From: Candidatus Poribacteria bacterium
GTDB lineage: Bacteria; Poribacteria; WGA-4E; WGA-3G
Assembly (NCBI GenBank): GCA_022821495.1
Contig: JAJEDN010000026.1
Location: 1-64,000, forward strand
Length of the DNA stretch: 64,000 nucleotides
Reading direction: 5' to 3'
The number at the start of each line of letters is the position of its first letter. The stretch's first letter is position 1. The position numbers were made by a program, and so were the translations under genes. This document shows, one piece after another, positions 44,833-54,688 of the stretch. Under the pieces are notes generated by a model that saw nothing but the letters and a program-made list of their open reading frames with translations, made no database searches and was not told the origin of the DNA.

Positions 44833-45288
44833 TTACCACTGCAGGTGTATGTGTGCCTTGCGAATTTGTGAAATCTGGACAGAGATGTTCTCTCTACCTG
44901 TCTGTGCCAAAATAACCCTTTCAGGATGGACCTCTACGATAACGCCTTGCACATGACGTTCCTGCCCATTTTCTGATTCCGAAGAGACTTCTATCCGAAC
45001 AGCGCGTCCACAATTTCGCTGAAAGTCTCTGGCAGTTTGTAGCGGTCTATCTATTCCGGGTGAAGCGACTTCCAACTGCGTGTAGCCTGTTAATTGTTCA
45101 TGGACTTCCAAAATTGGGTGTACAACATGGTTCACTGCTTGGCAATCCGCTACCGAAAGACCATCTGGCTTGTGAATGAGGAGTCGCAAGGTCTGTTTGT
45201 GTGCTTCAACATCTACAAGTTCAATGCCGTCAAGTTCAAGCATCGGTGCCAACATCTCAATAATAGAGTTCTTCTCGGTTGTTGTCAT
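44833..45288 (-). CDS. rimP: Ribosome maturation factor RimP
   Basis: The 151-residue protein begins with E-L-D-G-I-E-L-V-D-V-E and has V-A-S-P-G-I-D-R-P-L-Q-T and D-F-Q-R-N-C-G, the RimP signature. It assists 30S assembly and begins the operon ahead of nusA. Confidence 0.9.
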   Translation of the reverse strand: MTTTEKNSIIEMLAPMLELDGIELVDVEAHKQTLRLLIHKPDGLSVADCQAVNHVVHPILEVHEQLTGYTQLEVASPGIDRPLQTARDFQRNCGRAVRIEVSSESENGQERHVQGVIVEVHPERVILAQTGRENISVQISQIRKAHIHLQW

Positions 45289-45926
45289 ATCTATAATAAT
45301 ATATAAAAAAACGCGAAATATCCCAATAGTAGAGGTCCCTCGCGGTTCGTTTTATGTTGTGTCATGCAGATGGAGGACGTAGCACTGAGGTAATCGTGTT
45401 CGTCTCTAATTCTAAAGCAACTGCGTTATACAACTTCTACCGATTGCCAAGCAACGGTGTATTAATTCTCTTCCATTACCTGTATTGTGTTACATAGTAC
45501 CCGTTTTCCCTGTCGTAGTCAAGCCAATTCGCCAATCCTACAGAACCATTTAGCGTTTACCCATAACTGAATATTGCCATCAATCGGAAAATCTAAGGAT
45601 TAAAAACTAATGCGTTTGAAAAAACTCGATGGATTTTTTCTGCCAACTGCCGTTTTATGCCCGTCTGCTCTGCATAGCAATCTTGGACATCAGCTGCAAG
45701 CCAAAACATGTAACTAAAGCAAAATTCGCGAAAGATTATGACATAATTGTATCATATCTTCTGTGGTAAGTCAAATTAAATAGGGCTTACCCAATTTTTC
45801 TATCAAATCCTAAGTATTGGGCAGTGCTGGTGAAGTTTTTGTAAATCTTGTAAATAGTCTTTACTAACCCGATTAAGTTGTAGAAATCATTTTATTTTGC
45901 AGGTAAGTTATGTTATAATACCTAAC
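45289..45926. other. Divergent spacer with a possible leaderless promoter
   Basis: The spacer between rimP and the YdjM-like gene contains no gene I can support. A TATAAT at 45914-45919 lies just before the ATG at 45927 with only a weak -35. Confidence 0.4.
45914..45919 (+). promoter_or_regulatory. TATAAT -10 element immediately before an ATG
   Basis: A perfect TATAAT sits eight bases before the ATG at 45927, placing transcription start at or beside the start codon. No ribosome site is visible, so the mRNA could be leaderless. The -35 match (about 45891-45896) is weak. Confidence 0.35.
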
Positions 45927-46547
45927 ATGAGTATGTTTCGTGAACACTGGATCGGCGGGTTAGTCGCTTACAGTACTTTTTTCGTCATTTCGCTTATTGC
46001 GACCTTTGCTGTACCAATCTTTTATGATGGAATGCCGCAAGAGTGGAATCCAACTATCCCACCAGTGAGAGACCTTATAAAAATAATCGGTTGTTTCGTT
46101 GTTGCAGTGCTGTTCGGATTGTGGCCCGATGTTGACATCAAAAGTAAGAGCCAAAAGATTTTTTATAGGGTACTGTTTGTTCTGAACGTGGTGCTGATTG
46201 TTTTTTTACAGAAGTATCTCGAAGCTGCGTTGTTGGGGCTATTCGCCATGCTCCCCATTATGAGCAAACACCGTGGCTGGACACACGCCAAAATTACGAT
46301 GATACTGCTCCCTATTGTGTTTCTGTTAATTCCAATCTATATCGGATATCCGGAATGGCAATCGAGCGGTAATCTTGTGGACCACTTTAAGGCATTACGA
46401 GATTGGGATTACCTTCCACACGCTATCCTGAGTGGTTTGCCATTCTATGTAGCAGGTTTCATCGGCTATGCGACACATCTCCATTTAGACGGTATTTTAT
46501 TTCGTTCGCGGAAAGCACAACGACAGAAGGCGCGGGCAAATCAATGA
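45927..46547 (+). CDS. YdjM-like membrane-bound metal-dependent hydrolase
   Basis: The 206-residue protein, counting from ATG 45927, has several hydrophobic helices. L-W-P-D-V-D-I-K-S-K-S and K-H-R-G-W-T-H-A match the YdjM/DUF457 pattern, with Asp and His residues as likely metal ligands. Function within this family is poorly known. Its TGA overlaps the start of the nucleotidyltransferase by ATGA. Confidence 0.75.
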   Translation: MSMFREHWIGGLVAYSTFFVISLIATFAVPIFYDGMPQEWNPTIPPVRDLIKIIGCFVVAVLFGLWPDVDIKSKSQKIFYRVLFVLNVVLIVFLQKYLEAALLGLFAMLPIMSKHRGWTHAKITMILLPIVFLLIPIYIGYPEWQSSGNLVDHFKALRDWDYLPHAILSGLPFYVAGFIGYATHLHLDGILFRSRKAQRQKARANQ

Positions 46548-47884
46548 ACACAACAACTGAAACGCTGCAAGAAGTATTTGGCAATCAAACTGTCCAGGCA
46601 CTCGGTCATTTCGCAAATGAACGCGGCGTACAACTTTACCTCGTCGGCGGTAGTGTCAGAGATCTGTTGCTGAAACGTCAAACAACAGATATTGATTTTG
46701 CCTTGGCTTCCAATGCCATTCAGTTTGCTAAAGCGTTTGCTGCGAGTATCGGAGCGACTTGCATCGCACTTGAAGAAAACCCATCTACTGCACGTGTAAT
46801 AGTTAAGAAAGACGATAGCTCACAGACATCAGCACGCAGCATGGATTTCGTGCAATTTCGCGCCCCATCGCTCACCGAAGATTTACGGTTACGGGACCTA
46901 ACAATTAATGCCATGGCAATCGCCTTTGAAAATGTTAAGACGACTGCAAATGATACGTGTACACAAAACACCTTTCATGTGATTGACCCGTGTGACGGTA
47001 TGAAGGATTTGGAAACCGGTTTGCTCCGATTCCCAAGTGAACAGGTGGTGCCAGCGGATCCAGTCCGGCTGCTACGGATTTACAGATTTGCTGCACAGTT
47101 AGATTTTAAGATTTCTCAAAGCGCAATCGACTTGATAACAAAGTACCGATCGCTGCTATCTAACGTAGCGATAGAACGATGTCGCGACGAATTGATGAAA
47201 ATTTTTAATGTTAATACAGCACATCTATATCTACAACAGATGGCGGCAGTTGGGCTCCTTGCACAAGTCGTTCCACATATCAGAGAGGTGGACGGATCGT
47301 GGCGGGTGCTTGCGAATTTTGAGAAGAATCCAATTCCCACAGCACTACAAGCATATCGTAGAGAAATCGATGAATATCTTCAAGAGGAACTCGGTGCGGA
47401 AATCAACCGGTGTTCCTTAATTAAGTTCAGCCTTCTCTTAGGCGATAGACTCGGCAGTGTTGGTGCGCACCTTCGGTTGAGCCGAAAAGCATCTCGGTTT
47501 ATGAAATGTCTCTCTTCTGGAAGCAAAGCACTTAAAAATATAGATCAACGATTGACAAAAAAAGAGATAATTCGCTTCCTCAGAACTTATATATCTGACG
47601 GGTGGGGTGTGCTTCTCTATACCGCAGTATTACACCCAATTGATCCAGTGTTATTTCAACAGATTGCAAATACGTACTATGAACAGGTGCTGCCTATCAG
47701 CAAACAAGGAAGACTCATCACAGGAGATGATCTGATTAAGAAGTTCAAATTAAAAGAAGGAGAACAGATCGGGCGGTTGTTAAAAGAGGTTGAAAAACGA
47801 CAGTTTGATGGCGAAATCCGAACGCGTGAGGAAGCACTTGACACCGTAGCGGCGTTAATTCAACAGTCTAATCGTTTGCTTTGA
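46544..47884 (+). CDS. CCA-adding/poly(A) polymerase-type nucleotidyltransferase
   Basis: The 446-residue protein starts at ATG 46544 in an ATGA overlap. The nucleotidyltransferase head has L-V-G-G-S-V-R-D-L-L (35-42) and T-D-I-D-F-A-L (D49, D51), then R-D-L-T-I-N-A-M-A and R-L-L-R-I-Y-R-F-A. These are class II CCA-adding/poly(A) polymerase motifs. It adds CCA to tRNA or A tails to RNA; the choice cannot be made from sequence alone. It ends at TGA one base from the convergent TVP38 gene. Confidence 0.9.
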   Translation: MNTTTETLQEVFGNQTVQALGHFANERGVQLYLVGGSVRDLLLKRQTTDIDFALASNAIQFAKAFAASIGATCIALEENPSTARVIVKKDDSSQTSARSMDFVQFRAPSLTEDLRLRDLTINAMAIAFENVKTTANDTCTQNTFHVIDPCDGMKDLETGLLRFPSEQVVPADPVRLLRIYRFAAQLDFKISQSAIDLITKYRSLLSNVAIERCRDELMKIFNVNTAHLYLQQMAAVGLLAQVVPHIREVDGSWRVLANFEKNPIPTALQAYRREIDEYLQEELGAEINRCSLIKFSLLLGDRLGSVGAHLRLSRKASRFMKCLSSGSKALKNIDQRLTKKEIIRFLRTYISDGWGVLLYTAVLHPIDPVLFQQIANTYYEQVLPISKQGRLITGDDLIKKFKLKEGEQIGRLLKEVEKRQFDGEIRTREEALDTVAALIQQSNRLL

Positions 47885-47885
47885 A

Positions 47886-48560
47886 CTACAATTTCGCTTG
47901 GTATTTTCGTAGTAATTTCGGAAGCAACGACAGCAAAAGCATAAGCACGCCAGCGATTCCGAGATAGAGCAGCGTCTTCAAAATATCGCCTTCACCACTG
48001 ACAAACGCACCACCGAACTGGACAAACACTGCCGTCCCGGGTAGCATAAAAATAGCGGAGACAAGCACAAAAGTGGAAAACCGGAGACTCGTCAGTCCGT
48101 AGGCATAATTTTGAAGGTTAAACGGGAAAATAGGAACCAGACGTGTAAACATCAAAATGCGCCATCCTTGTTCTTCAACCTGTTCATCTATCTTACGGAA
48201 CTGGGCATTGTCCTTGACCCAACTTTCAACAAGGTCCCGGGCAACGTAACGGGCGATGAGGAAAGCAACAGAGACAGAAATAATAGAGGCTACCGAAGCG
48301 TAGAAAACACCCCACAACGGTCCGAAGATGAAACCCGCTAATACGGTTACCGGGGTACCGGGTAGAAAGAAGACAGTAGACACAAGGTAGAGTCCGATAT
48401 AGATCAACGGGGCTATCCTTCCAAAACTTGTCACCCACGTTTTGATTTTCGGCACATTTTCCAACCGAATCTCGTCTGTTATGCCGTAGTGTCGCAATAT
48501 AAGATAAACTACAGCAACACTGCCGACAGCAATAAGAATTTTAATGATACTATTTCTCAT
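47886..48560 (-). CDS. TVP38/TMEM64-family (DedA-like) membrane protein
   Basis: The 224-residue protein has about five hydrophobic segments and the SNARE-associated core: F-F-L-P-G-T-P-V-T-V-L-A-G-F-I-F-G, F-T-R-L-V-P-I-F-P-F-N-L-Q-N-Y and G-T-A-V-F-V-Q-F-G. The family transports lipids or other small molecules across membranes. Its start overlaps the end of the upstream gene by 11 bases. Confidence 0.88.
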   Translation of the reverse strand: MRNSIIKILIAVGSVAVVYLILRHYGITDEIRLENVPKIKTWVTSFGRIAPLIYIGLYLVSTVFFLPGTPVTVLAGFIFGPLWGVFYASVASIISVSVAFLIARYVARDLVESWVKDNAQFRKIDEQVEEQGWRILMFTRLVPIFPFNLQNYAYGLTSLRFSTFVLVSAIFMLPGTAVFVQFGGAFVSGEGDILKTLLYLGIAGVLMLLLSLLPKLLRKYQAKL

Positions 48561-50037
48561 TTTTTTCTGAAATCGCCTCTAAATAAGCCTTGATCTGCGC
48601 CCGATATCGAACAGGAATACGGTTATTTTCTACTGCTTCAGCATAGGCACGCGACGTGTTCAGGACCACCTCACTGAAGGGTAAATAGGCAGGAGCATCG
48701 TCGCTAACCTCACCTGTAAAGACTTCAGAGAAACCTTCCGCAGTCCCTGAGATCTCTGTCGTAAGCGTCAACGCTTCCCCATTCGTCTGTAAGATTGGTG
48801 TTGCCTCACCCGTGAGTGGCGATGTAGGATCTTCACCGTCCGTTTCGTTTTCTGTTTTGCCTGTATCACTTGTCTGTGATTCTGACTGTGGATCGGGATT
48901 CGATGTGCCTTCGCGAGTTCCTTTCACCTCGTCGTCCCCGGTGTCTTGCCCAGGTGCCCCATCGCTATTCGCAATTCCGCCGCCTGAGGATTCCATTTCA
49001 ATAGTTGCTAATGCTAATTCCTTCTGGCTTGCCGTGAGTTGTGCCTCCAGTTGCGTCAGGTCGGTTGACTTTTCTATTTCCTCAAGCGCGGCAATGATGT
49101 CCTGCAAGGTTTCCGATGTGACAGGCTGACCCTGAACCTGATTCAGCGAATCACCGAGCGCGCCTTTTGGTAGCCCTTGTGCCAAACGTTCAAAAAGACG
49201 CGTAAGTTCCGCTTGGAGTTCTGGCGGTATTTCAGCCTGTTCAGCGATGGTTTTCAGTTCCGCAGCGAGCTGGTTCGCATCCATGCCCTGAAAATTTTGA
49301 CTTGCTGCTGTAGCTTCGGTGATAGCACGCTGTTCTGACTGCTGTTTACGAACCTCTTTTTTTAGGTTGCTGAGATGTCTTTGTGCCGTATCAAGATTTT
49401 TTGCTGTTTTCAACCGATTCACAGTATCTGTGATTTGCTGTTGTAGGGTTGAATTCTTGACCTGTTTTCCATCAAGACGCTGAGCAGCTTTATCTAAAAC
49501 TTCCTGCTGTAGATCCGTGAGTGGTTGCGGTACTTCATAGAAGCGCGGAATAGCGAAAGAAAGCCCAATCAACAACAACGGGATTGGAAATAGTTTCAGA
49601 AAGGTCGGTACACGATATGGACTTACCTTCGCGATCTCTAAGGTTGCCACAGTCTCTGCAGCATCTCGGATTTGGAGTTGTGCGAACTCGCCTTGGGGAT
49701 CGGTTTGCATCAACCCAAACGCTGTGCCGAGACGCTCGCGAAGCCCTGCTTTTTCGTCAATAGCACGCGCCACAGATAGCAAATCTTTCCGGTGCCTGAC
49801 ACTAAGACATATACCTATAATCACAGCGACGGCTATGACGATCCAACTGATGTTTAGCATCTGCATCGGTAGGAGAATCACTCGGTTCAGAAGGAACAGC
49901 ACGGCAAGCAGAACAAGACCAGAGAAAAACGCAGCTGCGATTTTCTGTAAGAGTACCTGCCGATACATCCTACCACGAATGTCGGTTAGACAATTCTTGA
50001 TACGTTGTGCTGCTTGGTTGCGTTCAGAATTTACCAT
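48550..50037 (-). CDS. Membrane protein with long coiled-coil region, unknown
   Basis: The 495-residue protein has two N-terminal hydrophobic helices (about 30-48 and 58-78), another near 148-165, then a Gln/Leu/Ala-rich coiled-coil region (about 180-340) and an acidic Ser/Thr/Gly-rich linker. A hydrophilic C-terminus follows. It could be a DUF4175-like protein, but I cannot assign it. It lies between the GT9 and TVP38 genes with overlaps at both ends, so the three form an operon. Confidence 0.7.
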   Translation of the reverse strand: MVNSERNQAAQRIKNCLTDIRGRMYRQVLLQKIAAAFFSGLVLLAVLFLLNRVILLPMQMLNISWIVIAVAVIIGICLSVRHRKDLLSVARAIDEKAGLRERLGTAFGLMQTDPQGEFAQLQIRDAAETVATLEIAKVSPYRVPTFLKLFPIPLLLIGLSFAIPRFYEVPQPLTDLQQEVLDKAAQRLDGKQVKNSTLQQQITDTVNRLKTAKNLDTAQRHLSNLKKEVRKQQSEQRAITEATAASQNFQGMDANQLAAELKTIAEQAEIPPELQAELTRLFERLAQGLPKGALGDSLNQVQGQPVTSETLQDIIAALEEIEKSTDLTQLEAQLTASQKELALATIEMESSGGGIANSDGAPGQDTGDDEVKGTREGTSNPDPQSESQTSDTGKTENETDGEDPTSPLTGEATPILQTNGEALTLTTEISGTAEGFSEVFTGEVSDDAPAYLPFSEVVLNTSRAYAEAVENNRIPVRYRAQIKAYLEAISEKNEK

Positions 50038-51047
50038 GCGAGTTTCTCCACTGTCGTCATAACCATATCTGGAGTGATTGCTTCAAGATTTTCACGGGCG
50101 TGTTCCTGATGTGCATCCCATTCTTTGGACGAGAGTGTTTTCATAAATTCACACGCTTCGCGGGCGACCACTGCGTGTCTGTTCCACGGCGGTGCCCACT
50201 GGATGAGATTTGACGCGCCAAACAAAGCAACTGTAGGCGTTTTCACCGCAGTACTGAGGTGCATCGGTCCCGTATCATTACTGATATAGAGATTACACCG
50301 TTTCAAAAGTGCTGCAAGTTGCATCGGTGTTGTCTGATTAACAATAATAGGTGAATGCGACATCTGTGCCGCTACTTGATCCGCCAACGCACCCTCCCGC
50401 GGTCCGGTTGTGATGACAATGTGTGCACCGTAGGCTTCGTGAAGTCGGTCACCGACAACAGCAAAATTTGCTGCGTGCCAGCGACGGTAAGTCGTAGCGG
50501 CTCCTGGATTGAGGCCGATGATGGGTTTGCTGTCATCAAGATTCTGGTTTTCAAAGAAATTGTTCACCCAAGCCCCGCCCACATCATCAACAAACACCTC
50601 CGGTTCATCATCTACGACTTCAATGTCTAGTGCACGAACAACGTCAAGATAGCGTTGTGTTTCATGCTGTGCGGTGTTATTTGCCACTGCGAGACTCAAT
50701 AATTTCTTCCCACCGGTGTTTGTTTCAAAACCGATACGAAACGGAATCCGAGCAAGAAAAGCATGAAGCACCAAGCGGAACGTCGGTTGTAATATAACCG
50801 CCATCTGGAATTTTCGCCGAGCGATTTGGTAGATAAGTTTCGGCAGAGAAGCCTGATAAGTAATTACCTCATTTAAATGCGGGTTTGCGGACACCAAATC
50901 CTCTCGTGTCGGTGCTACCATGTAAGCGATATGTGCCTCTCGAAAGTGCTGACGTAAGGCACCGATGACGGGTGTTGTTAAGACTGTTTCTCCAAGTGGC
51001 GCGAGTCTAATGATTAAAATGCGCTTGACCTGCTCAAGATTTAGCAT
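50031..51047 (-). CDS. GT9-family glycosyltransferase (heptosyltransferase-like)
   Basis: The 338-residue protein has the GT9 start I-L-I-I-R-L-A-P-L-G-E-T-V-L-T-T-P and the C-terminal S-N-D-T-G-P-M-H-L-S-T-A motif. GT9 enzymes add heptose or similar sugars to the LPS inner core. It overlaps the next gene by seven bases. Together with LptE it suggests an LPS-bearing outer membrane. Confidence 0.9.
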   Translation of the reverse strand: MLNLEQVKRILIIRLAPLGETVLTTPVIGALRQHFREAHIAYMVAPTREDLVSANPHLNEVITYQASLPKLIYQIARRKFQMAVILQPTFRLVLHAFLARIPFRIGFETNTGGKKLLSLAVANNTAQHETQRYLDVVRALDIEVVDDEPEVFVDDVGGAWVNNFFENQNLDDSKPIIGLNPGAATTYRRWHAANFAVVGDRLHEAYGAHIVITTGPREGALADQVAAQMSHSPIIVNQTTPMQLAALLKRCNLYISNDTGPMHLSTAVKTPTVALFGASNLIQWAPPWNRHAVVAREACEFMKTLSSKEWDAHQEHARENLEAITPDMVMTTVEKLAW

Positions 51048-51086
51048 ATTGGAGCTGCCTCTTTCGCGTTACACGTTACAATTCCG

Positions 51087-51920
51087 CTAATCAAGAAAAA
51101 TATACCAATTGTTCCACTCTTTGTCCTGTTTGAGATCCTCAAACCTTTTGAGGGTTTCCCGATGTTCATCGGAAAACCCGTAACCATAACTATATCCCCC
51201 GACACCTACAATGAATTTCGCGTAATATTTGAGTGCTTCTGCTTTGTGTTTCGCGGCATTCGCTTTGTCCGTTTCTGCATCACCACTGGTGAACCCGTCG
51301 TTAGACCGTCCATCTGATGCTTTCAAAACTTGCCAGAGATTATCATTGACATGTGCAATATGGAGGTAAGCCATATAGACCTCTGTCAGACCGCTCTTGG
51401 CATATTTTTTGACGTAGTCGTAGTGGGCGTTGAGAGATTTGACAATAGATTCACGCTCATTGTTTCCATCTTCAATGAGATAGTATTCGGCAGCCGGTCG
51501 CCAACTACTATCTGGATATAGTGTAACAAGCCGTTTTAGGAAGCCATATTGATACGAGGCGGCTGCAGCAAAGTGTGCGTATTCAATCCGCGCGCCCCAC
51601 TGGTTTAGTGTAATAACCTTACTCCACTCCATAATCCAGTCAGATTCATTTCTCGTCTGCTTGTCTTTTTTCCACCTTTCGTGAAAATCCTTACTGGCAA
51701 CCCAAGTCTTGCAAAGTCCATTGGCAAGCCAGAGTGTTTCTTCCTGATCTTCGCTCTTTTCGTCTGTTGTTAACAGCGGTTCTAAAGCGAAAAGTGCCTC
51801 GTAAAATTTTCCGTCCGCCATTAAAGTTTCAGCTTTTTCAAGAGGGTTTTCGGCTTCTCCAAACGCTAAAACGCCAGAGACAAGACATATAAAAATAGTA
51901 ACAAATATTCGACACGCCAT
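51087..51920 (-). CDS. Secreted protein of unknown function
   Basis: The protein starts at ATG 51920 with GGAGG six bases upstream and is 277 residues. A signal peptide (about 1-20) is followed by a helical, TPR-like or alpha-solenoid region with A-L-F-A-L-E-P-L-L and A-E-Y-Y-L-I-E-D-G-N. No catalytic motif is seen. It is the probable first gene of the GT9-containing unit. Confidence 0.65.
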   Translation of the reverse strand: MACRIFVTIFICLVSGVLAFGEAENPLEKAETLMADGKFYEALFALEPLLTTDEKSEDQEETLWLANGLCKTWVASKDFHERWKKDKQTRNESDWIMEWSKVITLNQWGARIEYAHFAAAASYQYGFLKRLVTLYPDSSWRPAAEYYLIEDGNNERESIVKSLNAHYDYVKKYAKSGLTEVYMAYLHIAHVNDNLWQVLKASDGRSNDGFTSGDAETDKANAAKHKAEALKYYAKFIVGVGGYSYGYGFSDEHRETLKRFEDLKQDKEWNNWYIFLD

Positions 51921-52039
51921 CTTATACCTCCATAGTTCTTTGGGGAACACAGAAAACTGGATAGGCACATGCCACCGTCCATTAATTGTAAATTTCTGTT
52001 GGTCACGGTATAATACCGTAAAACCGACTGGAATTCAAG

Positions 52040-52765
52040 ATGATTTTCCACATCCAAACATTAAAAGAAAAGTATCTACGCGGTTGGGAACGACAGGCGA
52101 CTGTCATCTTACTTGCTTCCGCGCTGATTCTAACACTGCATAGATTCTACACCCGACGGAGTTTTTTCAACCGCCACTTCGCAGAATACTTCGGAACCGG
52201 ACCGCTCGCAGAAAGCTACCCCTATTATTACTGGTTTTTGACGACGGCAATCACATTGCTACTGATCCCGATGCTCGTTGCGAAATTCGGAACACGGGAA
52301 AAACTGAGCGATTACGGAATCCAACTCGGAAACCAGAAACTCGGATGGAGCGTGACAGGGATCGCATGGATTCTGATGATTCCCGTAGTCGTCCTTGCTG
52401 TTATCGTGTATCCACCTTTCGTAGCAAAATATCCTCTGTGTAAGGTCGTCGCAAGCAGTTGGCAGACATTTTTACTCTATCAACTGGCGTACGGGGTCTA
52501 CATGTTTTCGTGGGAATTCTTTTTCCGCGGGTTTATGCTATTCGGATTGGAACGGAAATTCGGGAACTACAGTATCTTGATCCAGACGATCCCATTTGCT
52601 GTTCTGCACTACTCAAAGCCGTTACCAGAGGCACTCGGTTCAATTATTGCGGGGGTATTGCTCGGTGTATTAGCGTTGGAAACGCGTTCATTTATCTATG
52701 GTGCTGTCATGCACTGGCTCGTCGCGATGACGATGGATGTGGTGGCTGTGACGCTTCCACGCTAA
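52040..52765 (+). CDS. CPBP-family intramembrane metalloprotease
   Basis: The 241-residue protein has about six hydrophobic helices. W-E-F-F-F-R-G-F matches the E-x3-R motif of CPBP (type II CAAX prenyl protease-like) proteins; A-V-L-H-Y-S-K-P and M-H-W-L-V provide the His motifs. Role in protein processing or maturation of peptides; substrate unknown. Confidence 0.85.
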   Translation: MIFHIQTLKEKYLRGWERQATVILLASALILTLHRFYTRRSFFNRHFAEYFGTGPLAESYPYYYWFLTTAITLLLIPMLVAKFGTREKLSDYGIQLGNQKLGWSVTGIAWILMIPVVVLAVIVYPPFVAKYPLCKVVASSWQTFLLYQLAYGVYMFSWEFFFRGFMLFGLERKFGNYSILIQTIPFAVLHYSKPLPEALGSIIAGVLLGVLALETRSFIYGAVMHWLVAMTMDVVAVTLPR

Positions 52766-52967
52766 AATTTGCGTTGCGGACGCTCGGCAATTGTGCTATA
52801 ATTTCGTATAAAATAGGGGAAACCTATGCACTCCGCCAGAGAATATAAGAACTTGAAGGGAAACAGATCATCCAGCCTTAGCCTATTGTATTTTCACTGG
52901 GAAAAAACTGAAGATCCCGCCACACGAAAACATGGAAAACATTGGCAAATACTGATAGGAGGAGATC

Positions 52968-53333
52968 ATGCCAGCAAACATATTCACTTTACCGGTTAGT
53001 CTTGAACAAGTTGCTGCCGTGATTAAACGGATGCGCCCGCAAGATCGGCAACAATTGTTAGCAATGGTACCGGAGTTGGCCACTGATGCAATCAAGCAAA
53101 AAAAATTGCTTGACGGTGCCGCGCAAGCCGTCGTGCAACTCAAACAGGAGCTTTTGGCAGAACTTGATAGCCAACCGTTATCTTCCGATGAACCTTTCTT
53201 AGACGGCTTTACGCTTGGGCAATACCTTGAATTATCTGAGGCAGAGCGAGAAAAACTTTGGGATGAATGGAGTGAAGTCGCACTTGAAGACATAGAAGAA
53301 GTGGAGGTCCAGCCGAATGCGCTGCTTGCTTGA
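52968..53333 (+). CDS. Small antitoxin-like protein upstream of R-M pair
   Basis: The 121-residue protein has GGAGGAG before its ATG. It is hydrophilic, with helices around residues 10-80 and a segment T-L-G-Q-Y-L-E-L-S-E-A-E-R-E-K-L-W-D-E-W like the E-W-type ends of small antitoxins. It lies 47 bases upstream of the DNA methyltransferase start. Assignment as antitoxin is tentative; it could be a regulator of the island. Confidence 0.45.
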   Translation: MPANIFTLPVSLEQVAAVIKRMRPQDRQQLLAMVPELATDAIKQKKLLDGAAQAVVQLKQELLAELDSQPLSSDEPFLDGFTLGQYLELSEAEREKLWDEWSEVALEDIEEVEVQPNALLA

Positions 53334-53380
53334 TAAAGTTACAGCACGCCACATCATGGGTTGATTCAGAGCGAGAAAAC

Positions 53381-54688
53381 ATGGAAAATATTACGAAAAT
53401 TGTAAATGACTTTGGCGAAAGTATTGTTCGCATAGATGGAAACATTCCTATTGACCTGCCAGCGAAGAATGGCGACAGGTTTTTATTTATTAGTCACGAT
53501 CAGAGTTTTCTAACGCATGGTTTGCACAAGTACCCCGCCAAATTTTTCCCAGAGTTGCCGCGTTGGCTCATCAAACGCTATTCTCGAGAAAACGACTGGA
53601 TCCTCGATCCATTTGCAGGTAGCGGTACGACAAATGTTGAGGCACTCCTTTCAAGACGTAACTCTGTCGGAATTGATGTTGATCCATTTTCGCGTTTTAT
53701 TTCAAAAGTGAAAGTAACGCCTTTGGTAGAAAAAGAACTCAAATTGGCGCAAAAAGTGCTGCTGGAGGCGGTTCTTGAATATCGCCCTTCACTCGTCACT
53801 GAATCTGATTTACCTGATTTTCCTTACAGAGACAACTGGTTCAACAAAGAAATTCTCTTAGAGTTAACCTATTTAAAACAGCGGATCCACGCACTTGATA
53901 CCCCTGACGCGATTAAGGATTTCTTCAAGGTCTGTCTTTCATCTATCATCCGTGCTGTCTCCAACGCCGACGACAACTGTACTCGCACAGTGATTCGGAA
54001 AAAATTAAACAAATTGGTTCGGCCCTCTGATGCCCTCAACCGATTCCTGAAAGCACTTTCCGTCAAGGTGCCCAAGATGACAGCATTCTCTCAAAACTAT
54101 CCATCGGACATAACCACCGATTTCCCAGAGGACATGGATGCAAGGAATATCAAATACGAGGCAAATTACTTTGATTTAGCGGTAACCTCACCACCCTATG
54201 TCAATGCTGTTGACTATCCGAGAACCCATCAATTGGAGATGTATTGGTTAGGCTTTGCACAAGACTCGTTAACCGCTCTGAAAAAACAAAACGTCGGGAC
54301 AGAAAGCGTTTCAGCCAGCCATTATAAAGTTCGACACGAAATAGGCGTGCCAGAGGCAGATAAGGTAATGGCGAACATTTTTGAAATTGATCCAAGGCGT
54401 GCGTATATTGCCTTTAAATATCTTGATGATATGCGAAAAAACCTTATTGAAGTCTACAAAGTCCTGCGCGACGGTGGTAGATACATTGTTGTCGTAGGTA
54501 ATAACCGTATCCGAGGGCAGTTATTCGAGAATTGGAAATATCTCATGCCAATCGCCGAAGATATTGGATTCGAGATTGAAACCTACTTTGGTTCAGAGAT
54601 CATCAAACATTTTATTAAGGTTCCCAGGGGGGAACGCATCAATACCGATTGGATCTTAGTCCTGAAAAAGAGGCAGAAGCATGGTTAA
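53381..54688 (+). CDS. DNA methyltransferase, putative type II
   Basis: The protein is 435 residues from the ATG at 53381. H-G-L-H-K-Y-P-A-K-F lies near the N-terminus, motif I is D-P-F-A-G-S-G-T-T (about 76-84) and motif IV is T-S-P-P-Y (about 269-273), the Ser/Thr-Pro-Pro-Tyr form typical of N4-cytosine or N6-adenine amino methyltransferases. Motif I comes before motif IV. The downstream gene overlaps it by eight bases, as restriction partners often do. Target sequence unknown. Confidence 0.85.
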   Translation: MENITKIVNDFGESIVRIDGNIPIDLPAKNGDRFLFISHDQSFLTHGLHKYPAKFFPELPRWLIKRYSRENDWILDPFAGSGTTNVEALLSRRNSVGIDVDPFSRFISKVKVTPLVEKELKLAQKVLLEAVLEYRPSLVTESDLPDFPYRDNWFNKEILLELTYLKQRIHALDTPDAIKDFFKVCLSSIIRAVSNADDNCTRTVIRKKLNKLVRPSDALNRFLKALSVKVPKMTAFSQNYPSDITTDFPEDMDARNIKYEANYFDLAVTSPPYVNAVDYPRTHQLEMYWLGFAQDSLTALKKQNVGTESVSASHYKVRHEIGVPEADKVMANIFEIDPRRAYIAFKYLDDMRKNLIEVYKVLRDGGRYIVVVGNNRIRGQLFENWKYLMPIAEDIGFEIETYFGSEIIKHFIKVPRGERINTDWILVLKKRQKHG

